From PVC group bacterium (lineage in GTDB: Bacteria; Verrucomicrobiota; Kiritimatiellia; SS1-B-03-39; UBA6053), in assembly GCA_003565035.1 (NCBI GenBank), contig PXDP01000521.1:1-10308 (forward strand): DNA of 10,308 bases, read 5' to 3'. Made by a program: the position numbers and the translations under genes. The notes below the pieces were generated by a model that saw only the letters and a list, made by a program, of their open reading frames with translations, made no database searches and was not told the origin of the DNA. Shown piece by piece: positions 6,917-10,308 of the stretch. The number at the start of each line of letters is the position of its first letter. Position 1 is the first letter of the stretch.

Positions 6917-8587
6917 ATGGGTTTACAGCCGGATTTAGGTATTTTGCTGATCCTCGGGATCGGGGTGTTTGGCGGTATTCTCGGTGCCTGGCTCTTCCAG
7001 CGCATGAAAATCCCCCAGGTCATCGGGTATATTGTGATTGGGCTGATCATTGGGGAGTCGGGTCTGGGGATTCTTCAGCAGCAGAACCTCCCCAGTCTCC
7101 GGCCTTTCAGCTATCTCGCGCTGGCGGTGATTGGTTTCCTTGTGGGGGGAGAACTGGAAAGCCGTATCTTCAAAGAGCACGGAAAGCGGTTTTTCGGGAT
7201 TATGCTCGGCGAGGGCCTCGGGGCTTTTGTGCTGGTGGGGCTGGCCTCCGGTCTGCTCCTGTTTTTGATGACAGCCAATGTGACCGTGGCCCTGGCCGGC
7301 GGATTCGTGTTCGGGGCGATCAGTTCCGCGACCGACCCCGCCTCCACCCTGGATGTGCTCTGGGAGTACCGGGCCAAAGGGCCTCTGACCACCAGCCTGA
7401 TTTCCGTGGTGGCGCTCGATGATGCGCTGGCGATGATCCTCTATGCGCTTGGCACCGCCATGGCCGCCATGCTGGTGGGCAGTGACGCGTCGGTTTTGCG
7501 GATGTTGTCCGGGGTGGTACTCGATCTGGGCGGAAGCACCGTTCTCGGTCTGGGAATCGGCTTCATGCTCGATGCCATCCTGCACCGCAGCAAAAGTCCT
7601 GAACGCTCGCTCACGGTTTTGGTGGGCAGTCTATTGCTCATGGCGGGCATCTGTCTGGCCATGCATCTGGATGTGATCCTCTGCGCCATGTCCGCCGGCA
7701 TTGTGCTGGTGAATAAAAGCCCGCAACGCAGCAAAGCGATGTTCAAAACACTCCGTGAATTCGCCGCCCCCATTCAGGTCATGTTTTTTGTGCTGGTGGG
7801 TGCCCGCTTGCAATTGGCCGGGATGTCGGGCTGGATTTGGTTGCTGGTGTTTGTGTATGTGATTGGACGCACGGCAGGCAAGTATTTCGGCAGCCTTGCC
7901 GGGGCACGGATCTCGGGTGCTCCGGAAGTGCTGCAGCAATACGTCGGCATGGGGCTCTTTGCCCAGGGCGGGGTGGCGGTGGGTCTCTCGATGATGGCCA
8001 GTCAGCATTTGATGGATGTTCAGGTCTGGGGAAGTCTGGATCTGGGAGCGCTGGTGGTGTCCACCGTAACGGCAACGACGCTGATCGTTCAGGTGATGGG
8101 TCCGCCCTGCGTCAAATATGCCATTCAAAAGGCGGATGAAGCGGGCCGCAACATCACCGAGGACGATCTGATTGAAGAACTGACCGTTTCGGATGTGCTG
8201 CAGCGGGATATCGCGCGGCTGAACGAAAGCGATCTGCTGTCCAGTGTATTTGAAACCGTGAGCCAGAGCCGGCAACTCTCGTTTCCAGTGATCAGCCAGG
8301 ACGGGGCCTGTACCGGGGTGATCTCACTGAATTCGCTGAAGAGCCTCTTTTTGGAGCGGGACATCTGGGCCTGGATGATTGCGGAGGATGTGATGATCCC
8401 GGTGCGTGACGATGTGTCCCCCGATATGCCGCTGGCGGAGGCTATTCTGGAAATGCGGCAACTTCAGGCGGAACAGTCGATTGTCCGCGATCCGGTCAGC
8501 CGTGAAGTGCTTGGACTGTTTGACCTCCGCGCGGTTCAGCGCGATCTGACCCGCCGCCTGATGACCCGGCAGGGGTTGGGGGAATGA
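6917..8587 (+). CDS. CPA2-like cation:proton antiporter with C-terminal CBS-like region
   Basis: A 556-residue protein. Residues 1-400 form a multi-spanning antiporter core. The unwound-helix motif is ATDP (138-141) and the ion-binding pair is DD at 168-169. The DD pair is typical of electrogenic CPA2 exchangers, whereas CPA1 proteins usually have ND. GRTAGKYFG (317-325) provides the conserved basic residues of a late transmembrane helix. Residues of about 420-550 are soluble and look like two CBS motifs (about 422-485 and 488-548), a module that commonly binds adenine nucleotides and could gate transport. Likely role is Na+/H+ or K+/H+ exchange in pH or salt homeostasis; the ion is uncertain. 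AGGAG seven bases upstream supports the start. The stop is 3 bp from the convergent peptidase gene. The CBS call is less certain than the antiporter call. Confidence 0.88.
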   Translation: MGLQPDLGILLILGIGVFGGILGAWLFQRMKIPQVIGYIVIGLIIGESGLGILQQQNLPSLRPFSYLALAVIGFLVGGELESRIFKEHGKRFFGIMLGEGLGAFVLVGLASGLLLFLMTANVTVALAGGFVFGAISSATDPASTLDVLWEYRAKGPLTTSLISVVALDDALAMILYALGTAMAAMLVGSDASVLRMLSGVVLDLGGSTVLGLGIGFMLDAILHRSKSPERSLTVLVGSLLLMAGICLAMHLDVILCAMSAGIVLVNKSPQRSKAMFKTLREFAAPIQVMFFVLVGARLQLAGMSGWIWLLVFVYVIGRTAGKYFGSLAGARISGAPEVLQQYVGMGLFAQGGVAVGLSMMASQHLMDVQVWGSLDLGALVVSTVTATTLIVQVMGPPCVKYAIQKADEAGRNITEDDLIEELTVSDVLQRDIARLNESDLLSSVFETVSQSRQLSFPVISQDGACTGVISLNSLKSLFLERDIWAWMIAEDVMIPVRDDVSPDMPLAEAILEMRQLQAEQSIVRDPVSREVLGLFDLRAVQRDLTRRLMTRQGLGE

Positions 8588-8613
8588 AGGTCACCCCCGC
8601 TCCCGGGTGATTT
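8588..8613 (+). terminator. Possible terminator hairpin after the antiporter gene
   Basis: TCACCC (8591-8596) pairs with GGGTGA (8605-8610) around an 8-nt loop, and A-G-G (8588-8590) can extend the stem to nine pairs through two G-T wobbles with TTT (8611-8613). A short, interrupted T-rich stretch (TTTGATT) follows. It begins directly after the antiporter stop and lies inside the 3' end of the convergent peptidase gene. The weak tail keeps confidence low. Confidence 0.3.
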
Positions 8614-9325
8614 GATTGAAGAGGCGTTTGCCAATGGCTTCCATGCGGGTGCGGTTGGGGAAGCGGGCTTCGAGGGCTTTGAAGTCGGCGTGGTGGATTT
8701 TGCGGGGGCCGCCGGGTGTAGGGACTGGCGGACTGGCGGCGTGGCAGAGTTCGTGGTGGATGAGGTAGCGGAGGAAGTCGCGGGGAACGCGGGGATCGTC
8801 GAGGGCGGGGTGGATGCGGATGAGGTCCAGGCTTTCATCCCAGGAACCGAACTGAAGACTCCGGCTGCGGCGGCGTCCGCGCCTTGAGGGCTTTTTTTGA
8901 CCCCAGGTAATGCGGGTGGGGAGAGCGCTGTCAAAAAATTCGCGGTTGATTTCTTCGAGAAGTGGCTGGAGGTCGTAAATCTTTCCGCAGGTGTTGACGC
9001 GTTCGTTTGCACCGGCTTTGAGGGGCGGTCCGCTGGCGGGCAGGGTTTTGGCGAAGGCGCAGACCCGGCTCCATGCGGCAGGGTTTTGCCGGCTCAGCAG
9101 CAGGCTGAGATCCTCCAAAATAGCCCCGGGCGCGGTTTCAAAGCCTTTCTGGATGCGGAGGACAGCCCCGTGACCGGGCAGGCGGCGGAGGCTGACCATG
9201 GATCGGCGGTTGTTGGTGAAGTGAATGGTGACGCGCGGGCCGTGGCGCTGGTGCATCTCACAGCGCCAGGCTTCGAGGCGGGGGGTATCCAGATCGTCGG
9301 TTTGAAACCGGTCAGAGGTGCTCAT
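8591..9325 (-). CDS. SprT-like zinc metallopeptidase-domain protein
   Basis: A 244-residue cytoplasmic-looking protein with no signal peptide. The C-terminal half (about 112-235) is SprT-like: an FFDSALPTRITWG block (130-142), a basic patch RRGRRRSR (148-155), then LIHHELCHA with the zinc-binding HExxH at H191-E192-L-C-H195. A third ligand is probably H211 in HHADF (211-215). The first 110 residues form a separate region with a short strand-rich segment (VTIHFTNNRRSMVSLRR, 32-48). The start at 9325 gives an ATG overlapping the reductase stop by 14 bp, so translational coupling is likely; there is no nearby Shine-Dalgarno sequence. The same frame stays open another 90 codons upstream, but that stretch is Pro/Ser/Ala-rich shadow sequence of the reductase. 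The substrate and any proteolytic activity are unknown. Confidence 0.82.
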   Translation of the reverse strand: MSTSDRFQTDDLDTPRLEAWRCEMHQRHGPRVTIHFTNNRRSMVSLRRLPGHGAVLRIQKGFETAPGAILEDLSLLLSRQNPAAWSRVCAFAKTLPASGPPLKAGANERVNTCGKIYDLQPLLEEINREFFDSALPTRITWGQKKPSRRGRRRSRSLQFGSWDESLDLIRIHPALDDPRVPRDFLRYLIHHELCHAASPPVPTPGGPRKIHHADFKALEARFPNRTRMEAIGKRLFNQITRERG

Positions 9326-10232
9326 CGAGGATATCGCGCAGGGACTCCTCCAGACTGCGTTCCGGCTGCCATCCGCACTGGGTGCGGATTTTTTCGGTGC
9401 TGAGAAGGGGACTGGAGTCGGTGGGGCGGAAAAGGGCGGGGTCGACATGGGTCTCGGGGGTGATGCCGGCGCAGGCGGCGAAGCCTTCGAAGAGGGCCCG
9501 GATAGGGAGCAGGGTGCTGGAGGAGAGGTTGTAGGCTTCTCCGGGGGCGCCGTGTTCGAGAATGAGGCGGTAGCCGCGGACGATGTCCCGCACATCGGTA
9601 AAATCGCGCCGGCTGTCGAGATTGCCGACGGACATGGTGGGCGGGGCCCCTTTTTTGAAGGCTGCGAACTGACGGGCGAAGGCGGCGGCGACGAAGCGGG
9701 GATGCTGTCCGGGGCCGATGTGGTTCCAGGGGCGGGCGGTCATGACCGGGAGGCCGAGTTGTTTGGCGAAGGCGAGGGCGACTTCGTCGGCGGCCTGTTT
9801 GGTGATGCCGTAGAGGGTGGTGGGGGTGAGGGGATGCGCTTCGGTAACGCATTCGCCGGCGGGCACATGCCCGTAGACCTCGGCACTGGTGACCACGAGA
9901 ATACGGGCCTGATCCTGGTGGCGGCGGAAGGCTTCGAGGAGGCGGACGGTGCCGGTGACGTTGAGGTCGCTGGCGGTGACCGGATCCTCCTGGCAGAAGG
10001 GGATATGCGCCTGACCGGCAAGATGCAGGCAGGCATCGGGCCGGATCTGGTGTACCAGAAAGCGGATAATTTCGTAATGCAGCAGGTTAAACGGCACCTG
10101 TCGGTCATGCTCCGGGGTGCCGGAGGGGCCGAGGCCTTCAAACACCTCCCAGCCGTGTTCGGTGAATTCGCGGACGGCGTGTTTGCCGACAAAGCCGTTG
10201 GCGCCGGTGATGAAATAGGTTGTCTCAGCCAT
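9312..10232 (-). CDS. rmd: GDP-6-deoxy-D-mannose reductase-like NAD(P)-dependent SDR
   Basis: A 306-residue extended short-chain dehydrogenase. The N-terminal Rossmann fold has TGANGFVG (9-16). The catalytic set is S116 in VVTSAEVYG and Y141-xxx-K145 in LYGITK. RPWNHIGPGQ (167-176) and GNLDSRRDFTDVRDIVRGY (203-221) closely resemble GDP-4-keto-6-deoxy-D-mannose reductase (Rmd), whose usual length is about 300. That enzyme reduces the 4-keto intermediate made by Gmd to GDP-D-rhamnose, a precursor of surface polysaccharide. Gmd itself has a different NHESP motif, absent here. The start at 10232 follows the TGATAA end of an upstream gene by a few bases; the nearest GGAG is 13 bases away. It is co-directional and overlapping with the SprT-like gene. 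A related 4-epimerase or reductase acting on another NDP-sugar is possible. Confidence 0.8.
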   Translation of the reverse strand: MAETTYFITGANGFVGKHAVREFTEHGWEVFEGLGPSGTPEHDRQVPFNLLHYEIIRFLVHQIRPDACLHLAGQAHIPFCQEDPVTASDLNVTGTVRLLEAFRRHQDQARILVVTSAEVYGHVPAGECVTEAHPLTPTTLYGITKQAADEVALAFAKQLGLPVMTARPWNHIGPGQHPRFVAAAFARQFAAFKKGAPPTMSVGNLDSRRDFTDVRDIVRGYRLILEHGAPGEAYNLSSSTLLPIRALFEGFAACAGITPETHVDPALFRPTDSSPLLSTEKIRTQCGWQPERSLEESLRDILDEHL

Positions 10233-10235
10233 TTA

Positions 10236-10308
10236 TCAATCCACTCTCCGGTAGGAGCTCGATTGGCGGACGAAGAAGTAGCGGAAGAACCCCCCGATCA
10301 GGATGACC
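10236..10308 (-). CDS. C-terminal fragment of an unidentified, possibly membrane protein
   Basis: Only the last 23 codons are in the window; the gene continues beyond the right edge. In the frame ending at TGA (10236-10238) the visible tail begins with a hydrophobic stretch (VILIGGFFRYFFV) and closes with a short polar, arginine-containing end (RQSSSYRRVD). This would suit a last transmembrane segment with a cytoplasmic tail. It ends three bases before the reductase ATG, so the two genes are very probably in one operon. The frame choice rests on the tight junction and the peptide's character; another frame is also open over this short stretch. The family cannot be identified. Confidence 0.5.
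   Translation of the reverse strand, partial: VILIGGFFRYFFVRQSSSYRRVD

Noticed and set aside
9326..9595. A 90-codon N-terminal extension of the SprT-like gene
   Set aside because: The added stretch is Pro/Ser/Ala-rich out-of-frame sequence of the reductase. The ATG at 9325 gives a plausible, stop-overlapping start.
1..10308. A defence system, mobile element, CRISPR array or novel multi-gene system
   Set aside because: Every substantial coding region is assigned to a known housekeeping, transport or sugar-nucleotide family, or to a peptidase-like family. No integrase, transposase, spacer-repeat array or attachment-site duplication was seen.

Overview
The window is a bacterial chromosome segment of moderately high GC with an AT-richer first 400 bases. 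It holds eight complete protein-coding genes and one fragment at the right edge. No rRNA, tRNA, CRISPR array, transposase, prophage or toxin-antitoxin gene was seen. The gene types (a GYF_2/DUF4190 membrane protein, a tig-clpP-clpX cluster, an N-terminally extended SprT-like zinc peptidase) and the intergenic ACAGGAT repeat modules suggest a Gram-negative organism, perhaps of the Verrucomicrobiota/Kiritimatiellota group. That placement is an impression and was not tested.

Layout, left to right. Positions 1-409 carry no convincing gene but hold short inverted repeats: two ACAGGAT-type modules and a GGACATTCCC/GGGGATGTCC pair. A small GYF_2/DUF4190 membrane protein follows on the + strand (410-874). 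It converges, 9 bp apart, on a four-gene minus-strand operon read from about 5.44 kb down to 884: trigger factor (tig), ClpP, ClpX, and a phosphomannomutase/phosphoglucomutase. The gaps are 29, 7 and 19 bp. The first three genes form the classic protein-quality-control cluster: nascent-chain chaperone, protease barrel and unfoldase. The sugar-phosphate mutase is the unusual fourth member.

An intergenic region of about 157 bp (5436-5592) separates tig from two + strand transporter genes: an OFA-type major facilitator (5593-6834) and a CPA2-like cation:proton antiporter with a C-terminal CBS-like regulatory region (6917-8587). The antiporter gene converges, with a 3 bp gap, on a second minus-strand cluster: the tail of an unidentified, possibly membrane-anchored protein (right edge), a GDP-6-deoxy-D-mannose reductase-like SDR enzyme, and a SprT-like zinc metallopeptidase whose start overlaps the reductase stop by 14 bp.

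The mutase and the reductase both fit a GDP-mannose to GDP-deoxyhexose route for surface polysaccharide, although they sit in different operons and the linking enzymes (GDP-mannose pyrophosphorylase, GDP-mannose 4,6-dehydratase) are not here. Most of the window is ordinary housekeeping and transport. I did not find a convincing new multi-gene system. The points most worth checking are the altered ClpP-docking tripeptide in ClpX, the mutase in the clp operon, a possibly leaderless transporter mRNA, and the intergenic repeats.
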